The notes beneath the pieces are model-generated. The model was given only the letters and a program-made list of their open reading frames with translations, was not told where the DNA came from and did not search any database. From the NCBI RefSeq assembly GCF_964204645.1, contig NC_134034.1:9603414-9667413 (forward strand): a stretch of DNA of 64,000 nucleotides, given 5' to 3'. Below, in pieces: positions 23,873 through 34,608 of the stretch. Every line of letters starts with the position of its first letter. Within the stretch, counting starts at the first letter, position 1. Source of the DNA: Tubulanus polymorphus. Its lineage: Eukaryota; Nemertea; Palaeonemertea; Tubulaniformes; Tubulanidae. Both the position numbers and the translations under genes were made by a program.

Positions 23873-24450
23873 CATGAGTTCATGTTGTTTATGATAAGTT
23901 GGTGCAGGAGGGAGAGGAGAGGGGAGGAGGGAAGAAAGGAGAATGGAGGGGTGAGTATAGGCGAGGGGAGAGGAGAGAGAAGAGAGAGGGGAGAGGAGAC
24001 AGGAGATAGGGGAAAGGAGACAGGAGACAGGAGAGAGAAGAGAGAGGAGAGGAGAGAAGGGGGAGGAGACAGAATAGGAGAGAGGAGAGGAGAGAGGAGG
24101 GAGGAGAGAGGAGAGTGTGTTTATGTTCATACATTATGACTATATGAGTTCATGTTGTTTATGATAAGTTGGTGCAAGAGGGAGAGGAGAGGAGAGAGGA
24201 GACAGGAGAGGAGAGAGGAAATGAGAGAGGAAATGAGAGAGGAGAGGAGAGAAGAGAGGAGATGAGACAGGAGAGAGGAGAGGAGAGAGGAGACAGGAGA
24301 GAGGAGAGGAGAGAGGAGACAGGAGAGAGGAGACAGGAGAGAGAAGACAGGAGAGAGGAGACAGGAGACAATAGAGAGGAGACAGGAGACAATAGAGAGG
24401 AGAGAGAGGAGAGGAGAGTGTGTTTATGTTCATACATTATGACTAAATGA
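23873..24450. repeat. Tandem duplication of a ~270-bp segment with GAGAGGA-rich core
   Basis: The left flank ATGAGTTCATGTTGTTTATG occurs at 23874 and again at about 24145. Each copy then has a GAGAGGAGACAGGAG-type purine core and the right flank GTGTGTTTATGTTCATACAT (24115 and 24419). All ORFs on both strands here are low-complexity artefacts. Confidence 0.85.
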
Positions 24451-24980
24451 CACATGACGTGAAATCAATCAATCATACGTTTTCTCCGAACATTATTTTA
24501 GCAGTTATTGATGTAACTGTGAACGAACGCTGCCTGAATAAATCATATTACAACATACTCGGTGAGAGGGGGCGTGGGGGGCGACGTGGGGGTGAGAATA
24601 GACACACTGGCTGCGGGGATCCAACCCACAAACCAGTACAGAGAATATGGAACGTGGCGATTGGGACGTGTGAGATTTTGACGACGATGTGGGAGACGAA
24701 GGAAGAGGATGAAAAGGGAATGATTGAAAGGGAGGGTAAAGAGGGGATAGAAAAAACAGCACAGAACGGCGAGGAAAGTAAAAGGTAGGGAGGGAATCGT
24801 CGCAGAGGGAATTATAATGACAGTGAAGGGAAAACACAGAAACATCCAGAGACATTTACTAGTCAGCGGCTCTCACCAGATGGCGCTACATAATACCGAG
24901 ACACGCCGAGATTGCTTCATACGGACTATACGATGCAGGATGAAATGTTTGACAGTGGAATCCTATCCACGCTCATATTT
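24451..24980. other. Non-coding stretch
   Basis: Three mutually overlapping ORFs of 100-116 codons (24447-24788 plus; 24505-24855 and 24543-24845 minus) stay open because the sequence is purine/pyrimidine skewed. A CACCAGATGGCGCTA element at 24874-24888 resembles a CTCF core. Confidence 0.45.
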
Positions 24981-25135
24981 TGTCAAGTGGCTCTCTTCCC
25001 TCTCTCCCTTCCCTCTCATTCTCTCTCTCTTCCCTCTCACTGTTTCACTCTCCCTTCCCTCTCACTGACTCACTCTCTTCCCCTCTTCCCTCTAACTGTC
25101 TCACTCTCTCTCCCTCTCCCTCTCACTGACTGACT
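24981..25135. repeat. CT-rich low-complexity tract
   Basis: CTCTCTTCCCTCTCACTG-type repeats, about 150 bp. Confidence 0.9.
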
Positions 25136-25377
25136 AATGCGGCTATATATCGCGTACATAGATTCGACTGAAATTCGCGGGGCTGAGACAGCCGCTCGCA
25201 AACGCCGGAGCTTCCCGCGATCAAATCACTAACAAGCCGCAAATTCTTATAGACAGGCGACCGGTTAAAAATACTATCGATCTCGTCCGCAGTGAGCCCC
25301 GCTCTGGGTATTATTATAGGGGATTCAAGTTGACTTCCGGAGAAGGACTTTCGCCCAAGAAAGGACAGAAAGGACAC
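25123..25377 (-). CDS. Uncharacterised ORF, 84 codons (weak candidate)
   Basis: Not recognised. The central part (GLTADEIDSIFNRSPVYKNL, then RLVSDLIAGSSGVCERL) has balanced composition and codon use like the RBMS exons, unlike the surrounding simple repeats. Its 5' end abuts the 64-bp tandem repeat and its 3' end the CT tract. A CCCAG acceptor-like site near 25303 and a GTACGC donor-like site near 25155 could bound an internal exon, but the polypyrimidine tract is poor. Alternatives are an eroded transposon fragment or chance. Confidence 0.2.
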   Translation of the reverse strand: MSFLSFLGRKSFSGSQLESPIIIPRAGLTADEIDSIFNRSPVYKNLRLVSDLIAGSSGVCERLSQPREFQSNLCTRYIAALVSQ

Positions 25378-25384
25378 TCTGCTA

Positions 25385-25605
25385 CCACATGAACCCTGGA
25401 TTCATGAGTCTGACTGCTACCACCGGGATTCAAACACATGAATCCTGGATTGATGAGAGACCAGCGAAAGATTGACTGACTGCTACCACCATGATTCAAA
25501 CACATGAATCCTGGATTGATGAGAGACCAGTGAAAGACTGACCGATTGCTACCACCAGGATTCAAACACATGAATCCCGGATTGATGAGAGACCAGTGAA
25601 AGTCG
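25385..25605 (-). repeat. Tandem repeat, ~64-bp unit, three to four copies
   Basis: Units contain GGATTGATGAGAGACCAGTG, AAAGACTGAC and TGCTACCACCAGGATTCAAA. A single related copy is at about 10428-10478 (GTAGCCACCAGGATTCAAAC), which suggests a dispersed element. Confidence 0.85.
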
Positions 25606-25944
25606 AGTGGATATACAATATGCGATGAAAATGAGAGAAATCCTACAATCGTTTCAACTAAAAGATGGAAAATTTTTCATATGATGTAGTGAGGTTCCGC
25701 TGTAAACGGTAACATCGAACTTCGAGTCGTAATTTTTTCCAATCCGATAATGCAATAATGCAATAATGCAATAAACTTAAACTTAACGCGCATAAACGCG
25801 CATAAACTTAAAATCAAGGTAGATGAAAAAGCAGCGCGGTAATACCGAGTACTTTTCAACACGAGTGCCTTCTGTGTTTTAATGAGTTCTCCGAGTTTTG
25901 AATAATAGATGCACGAAGCACTTGAATAACAATAGCGTGCTGCC
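25606..25944. other. Non-coding stretch with small local repeats
   Basis: AATAATGC is repeated three times near 25748-25770 and CGCGCATAAA twice near 25786-25805. No gene. Confidence 0.5.

Positions 25945-25945
<1 letters not shown>

Positions 25946-26022
<77 letters not shown>
25946..26022. repeat. (TA)n microsatellite
   Basis: TA dinucleotide tract with one AA interruption. Confidence 0.95.
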
Positions 26023-26224
26023 ACACAGATTTCAAATTAACCGCGATACACTGAGTCCGAAATAATGAGATGGTTCGAATTCCAGACACATAATCAACAG
26101 TCGAAAACCTACGTCGAAGTCGTTTGTTCCGCAGGAAGTCAGTCGGAGTCATCGTAAAAGTTATTAGAAGTCATCCGTGGATGATCAGTTAAAGAATACG
26201 AAATACTAGGACGCAGTTGTGAAG

Positions 26225-26535
26225 TTGTGACTCAAGTCAAAAAGTGGTCTTATATGTTGTTAGATTGGTTATAGAACCAAAATGAGCTTTGATTGGTTTT
26301 AAGTTGTTAGATCAGCTATAGAACCAAAATGAGCCTAGACTGGTCTTCAGTTGTTAGATTGGCTATAGAACCAAAATGAGCCTAGACTGGTCTTCAGTTG
26401 TTAGATTGGCTATAGAACCAAAATGAGTTTAGACCGGTCTTAAGTTGTTAAATTGGTTATAGAACCAAAATGAGCTTAGACTGGTCTTAAAGTTCTAAGA
26501 GTAGTTTTGGAACCAAAGTGAGTATACACCATTAG
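26225..26535 (+). repeat. Family A minisatellite, about six units
   Basis: Units of about 47 bp with TAGAACCAAAATGAG, ACTGGTCTTCAGTTG and TTAGATTGGCTA. Preceded at about 26215 by CAGTTGTGAAGTTGTGACTC. Confidence 0.9.
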
Positions 26536-26575
26536 TTCGACTACTTAAAATAACTGGTGCAAAGTCGCTCGATTG

Positions 26576-26603
26576 GCTATATATATATATATATATATAT
26601 ATG
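26576..26603. repeat. (TA)n microsatellite
   Basis: Short TA tract. Confidence 0.9.
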
Positions 26604-27140
26604 GCACCGTCACCATAGGAATACAATTCTATCAAACCTTTGTTGTTTTATCAAATACGAAACAAAAGACTAATTCAGAAACCTTTCAAGTTGAAACAAC
26701 GGCACGAAAAGTACGTTCGTTTCAAGTTGAAAAAACGACAAAAAAGAAAAGAAAAGGTCCCCGAATACGAGAAAGTTCAAAGCATGAATTTCGCGGCGAC
26801 CGAAAAACTGTCCGCTTCGAGTTTAGATTTATGAGTATGAACCGAGGAATACGCGTCGCGCGCTTTGAAGACGAATATTAAAAAACTCGCACAAAAGATA
26901 TTATTCGAAGCACGCGGCGTTTTATTAGATCAACGACGAATAGTAACCTAGAAATTCCCGTCGACAACTTGTAAAACAACTTCGCGACGTTCAAACGAGA
27001 TGACAATTAGCCTAGATACGTTGCTTCGATAGTATTCGGTTTTTTTTCAACTAGAGAAAGGGGCGTCGTTTCAGATGATCGCTCGTCTCTAGGACGACGG
27101 CGGTATTTCTCACGTTCGCGCTGAATGAGGCGGACCCTGA
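26604..27140. other. Non-coding stretch
   Basis: ORFs at 26573-26881 and 26640-26834 (plus) are Lys/Arg/Glu-rich and overlap in different frames; neither has a recognisable domain. Confidence 0.4.
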
Positions 27141-27471
27141 CAGGGGCGCACCTAGGAAAATCGAAAGACCGGGCTCCGAAGAAAATAATGAGGCGTTTCG
27201 CAGATCAAAACGTGGACGCGTCATTTGCTACTACTTCGGGGGGAGATCATTTTTTTAGAAACAAATTCCAATTTTTATCTGCGTCCAATAACGTAGTGTT
27301 TAGATGAAAATAAATTTCCCAATTTCAAAAATACATTCGAATATACACAATTTCTGGAAGGTCGAGCATCGAATTTGCAGGTTTCGACGATCTTTGAATT
27401 GACGAAACAGGCCGTCTCAAACGGAAGGCTGGGGTCTGGACCATCGAGACCACCCCCTAAATTCGCCCCTG
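27141..27471. mobile_element. Possible hAT-like MITE remnant
   Basis: The left end CAGGGGCGCACCTAGG and the right end CCCCCTAAATTCGCCCCTG form short imperfect inverted termini of the CAGGGGCG type common in hAT elements. I see no matching 8-bp target duplication, and the termini are only about 15-18 bp, so this is tentative. Confidence 0.35.
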
Positions 27472-27812
27472 TGGGAGGAAGGAAGGAGGGGAGAGAAGGG
27501 GGATGGGAGGAAAAGGTAGAGAGGAGAGTGGACAGGGGGAAGGAGGGGAGGGAGAGGGGGAAAGGGAATGGGAGAAAGGAGAGAAGAGAGTGGACAGGGA
27601 GGAAGGAGGGAAAGGATAGGAGAGGGATTGGACAGAGAGAGGGAGGGATGAAAGGGGAGGAAGGAGAGAGGGCGGGATGAAAGGGAAGGAAAGGAGAGAG
27701 GGAGGGATGAAAGGGGAGGAAGGAGAGAGGGCGGGATGAAAGGGAAGGAAAGGAGAGAGGGCAGGATGAAAGGGAAGGAAAGGAGAGAGGGAGGGAATGC
27801 GAAGGAGAGCGC
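27472..27812. repeat. Purine-rich tandem repeats (GGAAGGAGAGAGGG type)
   Basis: The second half consists of ~32-bp units with GGATGAAAGGG, AGGAAGGAGAGAGG and GC/GA variation. ORFs of 101-214 codons on both strands arise from it. Confidence 0.9.
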
Positions 27813-28165
27813 ATAGAACAGCAGTGTCTGTATTCATATGATGACAGTAATAGATATAACAGTGAGTAGAGAATATATTTATCTAATGGGTGTGGTGTAA
27901 GCGCTCGCTCGTGTATCAAACCTGAGGTTTAATGTCATATATATCCGCCGTGGTGATATAGGCAATTAATTAATGCGAAATAATAACGACTATAACGCGA
28001 TGTCGAAACAATATCCGCGCGTAAAGCGTTTCGCAAAAAAAATAAACCCTTCACACTTTGAAATTAGATTATACTTTGATTAAAAACTTTATGTTTTAGG
28101 ATCCCTGGTGGTGGATACGAGAGGCAATTGCTCAGCCTATGAGTCCGACAGTGGTCTAACATCAT
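27813..28165. other. Non-coding stretch, no feature recognised
   Basis: No ORF or repeat recognised. Confidence 0.5.
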
Positions 28166-28320
28166 AAGGCTTAAATGAAACTAGGTTAGACCGGTCTTAA
28201 GTTGTTAGATTCGTTATAGAACCAAAATGAGTTTAGACTGGTCTTAAGTTGTTAAGATCGGCTAAAGAAACGAAATAAGCTTAAAATGATCTTAAGTCTA
28301 AGAACTGACTAATACAGGAT
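28166..28320 (+). repeat. Family A minisatellite, about three units
   Basis: Contains TTAGACCGGTCTTAAGTTG and TTATAGAACCAAAATGAG. Confidence 0.85.
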
Positions 28321-28418
28321 GACTTAGGCTCGTGGTAAAATGTACTACAATGGAAGGTATTTCTGGAATAAGTTACTGGAATAAGTAAGTGAACAGTACT
28401 TTAAGCCGCTCGAAGACA

Positions 28419-28554
28419 ATCCCAATGACAATCCCGACAACAATCCCAATGACAATCCCGACAACAATCCCAATGACAATCCCAATGACAATCCCGACAA
28501 CAATCCCGACGACAATCCCAATGACAATCCCGATGACAATCCCGACGACAATTA
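28419..28554 (+). repeat. Tandem repeat, 12-bp unit
   Basis: Alternating CAATCCCAATGA and CAATCCCGACAA units, about eleven copies. Pairs of overlapping spurious ORFs occur on both strands. Confidence 0.95.
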
Positions 28555-29025
28555 GCAAGGACGCCGAAATTTTTTTCTCTGATATAATTAATTAATCACA
28601 GCAAACGAAGTCGATCGCGATTTCTGGCGAACGAACGGTCGAGGGCCAGGTGTACGCGACAAGCGCGATTAATTGATCGAAAAACCATCGTCGCCGTCAT
28701 CGTCGCCGTGCACGCCGCACACAAGAGCCGCCGACGAACGCTACGTGAGCGAAAACAATACCAACCGCGACGAACATCAATTACTCTATTCAGTCGCGAT
28801 TTTAAACCCGCAATCCGCTATAATCAATCGGTTATTGATTCATTCGTCGATTGATCGATTGATTATTGATCGTATCGATTTTTTTACGTAGAAACATTTC
28901 GCAGAAAATTCACCGCTTTCAATATGAGAAATCGACGATGAAAAAATAAATGAGTCTTAATATTACCCAAAATCGGGGAATATTCGTTACAATCAGGGAT
29001 TGTGCCTCACAATCACAGCCTTTTA
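28555..29025. other. Non-coding stretch, no feature recognised
   Basis: CG-containing sequence at 28600-28760 with a 72-codon plus ORF (28673-28891) lacking any domain; a short ATTGATCGATTGATTATTGA patch lies near 28849. Confidence 0.4.
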
Positions 29026-29026
29026 G

Positions 29027-29336
29027 CCGTCATCGCGCGGACACAGTTTTGGCCCAGGCCAAATTTGCTTGAATCGGGCCCCCGAGTCAAATTTGGCCTG
29101 TGCCTAATAAGAGAGCGCGTTCACACATAGACCACTGACTCGATACTAAACAATGCTTCAATAAAGTGAAATAAGTCATTTCCAGAATCAGTTGCAATCG
29201 GAATCATTTGTGCCATGTTAAAATTTGGCACGGGCCTGGGTCAAACACATATACCGGGCTCATTCGGCTACTGCGTGGACAGTTGTTCCAGGGCCAAATT
29301 TGGCACGGGCCAAAAAAGGCTCGTGCGATCGCTGCA
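29027..29336 (+). repeat. Dispersed repeat with CAAATTTGGC motifs
   Basis: Contains AGTCAAATTTGGCCTG, AATTTGGCACGGGCC twice, and CACTGACTCGATACTAAACA. A diverged second copy at 49.1-49.85 kb carries an inserted hAT-like element; this copy shows the empty site at about 29108. Confidence 0.7.
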
Positions 29337-30300
29337 TAAAATCAGGGATAGTTCGTAAAAGTCAAAGAAAGTTCTTAACAATCAGTTGATTGTTCATGAC
29401 AATCAATTCAACAGATTAAAATCAGGGATAGCTCCTTAAAGGCTGGCTTATGTCGACAAGCAACGCGACGCCTACCGACTCCTACCGACGCAACTGAGAG
29501 CAACCGCGATCGCAGCCCAGCTTATGTCGACTGCGCTCCGATTCGCAGCAACTGAGGCCGACTATCGGGATACGAGATCCTCCCAGTTGCTTCCCTGCTT
29601 ATGTCAGTTACGATTACTGGCAACTGCAACGGCTCAGATGGTCACGTGATAAGCATTTTGAGAATAAATTTGATTTACTTTGAATTATTGGGGAATATAT
29701 TTCTTTTAGAAAAGTTATTTCTTTAAGATCTTTATCTTTCTGATTCTGTTTGAATGCAATGTGCTAGCGACACCATATAAAGATGGCCGCTCACACCATA
29801 ATTCTACCAATTTCGCTTCTAGATCTTCGGTCCAGTCATCTGCCGTGCTGAAGGTTTGGTTTACATTTTGAACTACTTGAATTTGAAAGTTTATGACTAG
29901 TTACGAATGACGCTAACTAGCGGTGATAATTTGTACTATGTATATGCGGTCTCCTTTTGGCTGGAACCCCTGCGCTCAGTTCCGCCGCGTTGCAGATGAG
30001 CTTATGTCGGTTGCGATCGAAAGCAACTGTCCGCCTACTGTAGGCCGGAGTAGAACATAGGCAACTAGCCGGATACGGCTTGCGACGAGTCGGTAGGCGT
30101 CGGGTTGCCGTCGCGAGCCGGCTTATGTCGAACCGATAGAGCAGCAACTGGTGGCCTCTCGTAGGCCGCTAGTTGCCGCTAATCGGCGATAAATCCAGTT
30201 GCGTCTGTAGGCGTCGCGTTGCTTGTCGACATAAGCCAGCCTTAAATTCAAAGATCTTTCTTCACATTCAGTCGATTGTTCTTGACAATCAATAAAGCAG
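29337..30300 (+). repeat. ~80-bp tandem repeat interrupted by the 801-bp element
   Basis: The phrases AAAATCAGGGATAG, CAATCAGTTGATTGTTC and GACAATCAAT recur before (29339-29436) and after (30246-30300) the transposon, so the element landed inside a two-unit repeat. Confidence 0.65.
29441..30241. mobile_element. 801-bp non-autonomous DNA transposon, 35-bp perfect TIRs, TTAA(A) target duplication
   Basis: The termini begin GGCTGGCTTATGTCGACAAG and match perfectly in inverted orientation over 35 bp. Direct TTAAA flanks both ends (29436-29440 and 30242-30246). The subterminal regions (29460-29640 and 30000-30235) hold many copies of CTTATGTCGA, GCAACTG and CCTACCGAC in both orientations, as expected for transposase-binding repeats. 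The ~330-bp centre is AT-rich and non-coding. TTAA-type duplication fits piggyBac or Kolobok-like transposases; the termini do not decide which. The minus ORFs here (29917-30147, 30123-30407) are element sequence. Confidence 0.85.
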
Positions 30301-30484
30301 AACAGATCATCCGTGTAACAATAAGATAGACACAGCAGGGTCAGTGCCAATTGGATAGTGAAAAACATCCAAACCCCAATTTCTAATAATCTATTTATAT
30401 TTCCCAATTATCTTTTACCACGGAATTTATATTCCCCTAAGGGGGAGGGGGCTGTAAGGGGGGGGATGAAACTGAAGTACTTAC

Positions 30485-30577
30485 GGATTGATTATATCCT
30501 AGAAGCTGCATGTAACCGGACAGTAAATTAGGATCCACTAGATTCCAAGATGAATACATAGAACTGTCGGTTAACAT
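30485..30577 (-). CDS. RBMS: RBMS candidate alternative first exon 2 (31 codons)
   Basis: The ORF from ATG 30577 encodes MLTDSSMYSSWNLVDPNL, then LSGYMQLLGYNQS, and ends in phase 0 at a perfect GTAAGT donor (30484-30479). A second in-frame ATG at 30559 (MYSSW) is equally possible; neither has A/G at -3. Joined to the shared exon over a 27.2-kb intron the reading frame continues as ...GYNQS-TYNPQQ. Aromatic and Gln/Asn content (MYSSW, GYMQLLGYNQ) resembles other RBMS N-termini. Assignment is inferred from donor quality, phase and composition. Confidence 0.68.
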
Positions 30578-30814
30578 CGAGATAAACCACACACACGCCG
30601 GAGAATTCGCGCAGTCGCGTCGTGAAAAACAAAAACGAAAATCCAACGCAAGCGACGAAGATCGAAAATGGAAAATCAAACGCGAAAAAATCACGAGAGA
30701 AATTTATCGATAAATCCGTCTGAATATGCACTGTACAATAGTAAAGCGCCGCGTTCGTCGACAACGATTTCAATATGAACAACTTTGTGATTTATATCGT
30801 ACACGCAGATATTA

Positions 30815-30853
<39 letters not shown>

Positions 30854-31250
30854 GTTGTTGATATCGTTGGACGGAGATTGAACGCGCGTGCCGAGACCTG
30901 TGTGGTGTGCGTGCGGATTGATCCCTGGTAAGTGATGTTGCTGCTGCTGCTGTTGTTGCTAGTGCTGCTGCTGCTGCTGTTGTTGCTGGTGCGCGCGTGT
31001 GTGAAGATCGATCGGTCGTTGAATTCGATTCTTTTCTCGTCACACGGTAATTAGTAGCAGTAGTTGGCGTAGAAGGTTTTGAATATTTACGAGCCGCCTG
31101 ATAACCGATCCGTACGTGGGGACAGTCAATGAATGAATGAATGAATGAATGAATGAATGAATGAATGAATGAATGAATGAAATGCACGATTCAATAGTAG
31201 ATAGGCTCCTTGTCGCGCCGCGCGACACCATTTTCATAACGTTTTGAACG
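30578..31250 (-). other. Upstream region of first exon 2 with trinucleotide and tetranucleotide repeats
   Basis: Holds a (TA)n tract (30818-30848), a plus-strand CTG/TTG-rich patch (30939-30988), and a (GAAT)n tetranucleotide tract (31128-31180). The 131-codon minus ORF (30792-31187) combines these and is probably not coding. Could contain the 5' UTR or promoter of exon 2. Confidence 0.4.
31128..31180. repeat. (GAAT)n microsatellite
   Basis: About 13 copies of GAAT. Confidence 0.95.
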
Positions 31251-32262
31251 TGTAAGATTTTTTTTAAAGAATACTTTTTGATTTGATCTCCTCTGTTAAC
31301 AAACCCACCACACCTGCAGGGAACGAATCAGGGGGGATGATTCCGAAAAAACAGATATCGACGTACAAATATAGCCAGGTGATCGGCGGTCGAATTTACA
31401 CAACTTTATTTTCGTTTTTTTAACCTTATCATCCACTCTCCACTATCCACAGTCTGACCACTATCCACAGTCAGGGTGTACGGCCTATTTGACTATACTT
31501 AAAAAGAGGTTGCTGTCGAGAAATCGTGATTCGTGTCCAAAAATATCTTTCGGGAGAAAATATCAAACCATTTGACTTTTAAAAAAGGCGTGACGCCACG
31601 AGAGAATCCGACTATGATAACGCGATACAAAGTCTGAAAACGTTTCCTCGAGCTAGTAGTAGTTTATTCGGAGTTTCGACTACAGTCATCTTCAAAACTT
31701 AAAACATCCAAAATGAACAAATTTCTAACACGAGGATTGAACTGGGTCTGAATCGCGAGCAACCGGGCATATTCAGGATTTCGAAAGACTTCTTGTAGAA
31801 CGTTTTAATCTAGCCGGTTTTTTTTCTCTAGATCTCTGACACCGATATTGCGACATATTCGGGGTAACTCTCTCTCTCCCTCTCTCTAGATGGAGATATC
31901 CGTGTGCAAATTTTACCCATGACAGCTACCGATCCCTGGATATATAATAACAAAGCATTTATCAAACCCGGGTAAGTAAACATGTACTCGACAGGGTATC
32001 AGCCATACTACCGACGATCATCGAAATCAAAAAAATGGAAATAGCTACGATACACACGCATACAAAAACTTGTATATTTATATTGCAAGATATGAAGGGA
32101 AAGAAACGGGTCAGAAAACCACCAACAAAGCCATCGCAAGAATTCCTCAATTCATTCCTCAATTCCTCGCAAATATGTCTCATTACGTGACCAGATATTT
32201 CGATTTTATGTTTATCAGATTCCGCAGTGACATTCCAACCAGTGTTATGTCTCTCTTCTTTC
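31251..32262. other. Non-coding stretch, no feature recognised
   Basis: Contains a small CACTATCCACAGTC duplication at about 31440-31471 and a CTCTCTC run near 31868. No gene. Confidence 0.5.
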
Positions 32263-32438
32263 TTCTCGTGCTCTCATTCTCTCTTTCTTTCCTCCCTTCT
32301 TACTCTCCTCTCCTTTCCCTCTCAACTCCATCTCTCTCCCTTTCCTTCTCCCTCTCCCTCTCTCTCCCTTATACTCCATCTATCTCTCCACTCCATCGCT
32401 CTCCTCTCTCCCTTACTCTCTCCCTCTCCTTGTCCACT

Positions 32439-32486
<48 letters not shown>

Positions 32487-32595
32487 CCTTTCCTCTCTCC
32501 CTTACCCTCTCTTCCCTAACTCTATCCCTTTCCTCTCTAATGTCTCCCTTTCCTCTCTCCCTCTCCCTCTCCCTCTCCCTATCTTCCCCTTCTTA
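32263..32595. repeat. CT-rich low-complexity tract
   Basis: Long CTCTCC/CCCTTT pyrimidine tract; the 143- and 149-codon plus ORFs are artefacts. Confidence 0.95.
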
Positions 32596-32829
32596 TGCAC
32601 AGAATCAATTACGTGCAAATTCTCGAGTCAAGTCCGATTATTCCTTATCTCCGAATGAAGGACTTGAAAATTCGGGGTTCAGTCCCTGAATCGAAACTGT
32701 CCCGATTTTAGGCGAAGATACCTTTTCCAATCGAAGAACTAGCAGATACTGAGTCAGAGTTTCTAAATTGAAGATTCTAGAATCTGAGCAGTTCTAAGGT
32801 CAGTCTGTGACTTGCAGTTCATGAGGGGA

Positions 32830-33005
32830 AGTTCCCAAAGTGAATACTAGCTGTTTCCGGGTTCACTAGTCTAAGTTCCCGAAGTGAATACTAGCTGTTT
32901 ACGGATCACTTGTCTGAATTCCCGAAGTGAATACTAGCTGCTTCCAGGTTCACTAGTCTGAGTTCCCGAAGTGAATACTAGCTTTTCCGGGTTCACTAGT
33001 CTGCC
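32830..33005 (+). repeat. Tandem repeat, ~44-bp unit, four copies
   Basis: Units read GAAGTGAATACTAGCTG, TTTCCGGGTTCACTAGTCT, GAGTTCCC. Confidence 0.9.
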
Positions 33006-33715
33006 AGAATCTCACAGTCTGCAGGGTTTCACTCATAACAGAGCACAATTTCTCATAGCGAGCACATTTTTTTCCCAACGTCAAACCAAGACTGACTTGT
33101 ATCTGATGAAACACAATCTCGAGGGGAACATTTCAACTGGTAATGATCGCGTTAATAATACCATCGGGATCATCGCTGCTCAAATGATCGTCTAAAAGTC
33201 AATAGCTGATTATCATTACCATATCCTCGTCGAAATTGAAAAACTTCAAAATTTCTTATTTCAATCATTCATTGAATGTTATATTATAAAGACTGGTCAT
33301 GTGACGCTATTGGTAGTGCGACGCTATTACTAGCCATGTGACACGAATGTTGGTCATGTGACACAAATGCTGGTCATGTGGTCATGCAACACTATCGCAC
33401 AGCTCCATCAATGATGTCATCAATGACCGTGCACGGGTTTGCACGACCTTGAACGTATTGTGATTTTTTTCTCATTTCCTGTATTTTGCCAAGTAAAAAC
33501 ACGACGACAAGCGATCAACAATCAGCGATCAACAATCAGCGATGTGATATTATTAGTTTCAGTGAATGAGAGACGATCAATCGGTCGATGGCATTGATAT
33601 CAACGATGAATGAAATAAAATATCTAACTGTACCTCGCCGGGTCCACAACTCGTGTATAACCGGTCTATACTCAAATTGCAATTACAACGAGGCAAGAAA
33701 AATACTGAGGAACTG
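33006..33715. other. Non-coding stretch with small repeats
   Basis: TGGTCATGTGAC is repeated about four times at 33294-33385, and ATCAACAATCAGCG twice at about 33516-33542. A 74-codon plus ORF (32971-33195) is not convincing. Confidence 0.5.
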
Positions 33716-33962
33716 AGTAAGAATTTGAGTGAGATGTAGCAAGAATGGGAGAGGGGTGAGTGCCACAGGGAATGGGGGTGGGGGTGGCAAGAATGCAACT
33801 GGTAACGGGAGAGGGTGGAAAAGTAGAGAAAAGAGGGAGATAGCAGGAGAGTGAGATCGAGAAGAGCAGAGGACAGAAAGAGAGCAAGGAGGTAAGAAGG
33901 GAAGAGAGGAAAAAGAGGGATGACGGGTAAGAGAGAGAGAGGGGGAGGAATGGGAGTGTAGC
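33716..33962. repeat. GA-rich low-complexity tract
   Basis: Purine-skewed sequence (GAGAGGG, AGAGGAAAAAGAGGG). ORFs on the minus strand are Ser/Leu-rich artefacts. Confidence 0.8.
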
Positions 33963-34512
33963 GAAGAGCTGTAGTCGATGCTGCACTGATTTATTGTAAT
34001 AAAGCAATCTTCATAGTTTTCCTCTAATTTTCAGCTGGTTAGATTTTTCACTGCCACGGGACGATGCAGACGGATGACGATGCAGACGCAGGCTGCGGCG
34101 GCGGGCGATGCTATACAACGTGATATACGACATATAATTCACATAGAAAATGGGCTAATGTCGTTTCATTCTGGCGGCCTTCTTAACATCGTAGCCACGC
34201 CGTAAACTGTCTAATAAATCGCTATTTACACGAAGCGAGAGATCGGCGTAATCCGTCTAATTATTCGCACTAAATAGCCTCGAGAAATCACGGCTAAAGT
34301 TGTAAATAATTTCTAGCGATGTTGAAGGGCGCCCGAACAGGTTTGGGTGGTTCCAACAGCTAGATCGAAGGGTTATAGGGCGAATAAAAAAGCAAAGGCT
34401 TTTTTCTTGTTTGATTTTCAAACCAGGATTTCTATCAAACATCGCAAATAAGCAAACAACGAGGCATGGTGGCTACAATATTGTACAGTGCATATTCATT
34501 AAACTACATAAC

Positions 34513-34514
<2 letters not shown>
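33963..34514. other. Non-coding stretch, no feature recognised
   Basis: A short GACGATGCAGACG doublet lies at about 34060-34089. No gene seen. Confidence 0.5.

Positions 34515-34515
<1 letters not shown>

Positions 34516-34604
<89 letters not shown>
34516..34604. repeat. (TA)n microsatellite
   Basis: TA tract of about 85 bp. Confidence 0.95.

Positions 34605-34608
<4 letters not shown>

Noticed and set aside
27275-27919. 214-codon minus ORF, the second longest in the window
   Set aside because: Ser/Leu/Pro/Phe composition follows from the GGAAGGAGAGAGGG-type repeats; the ends have no domain.
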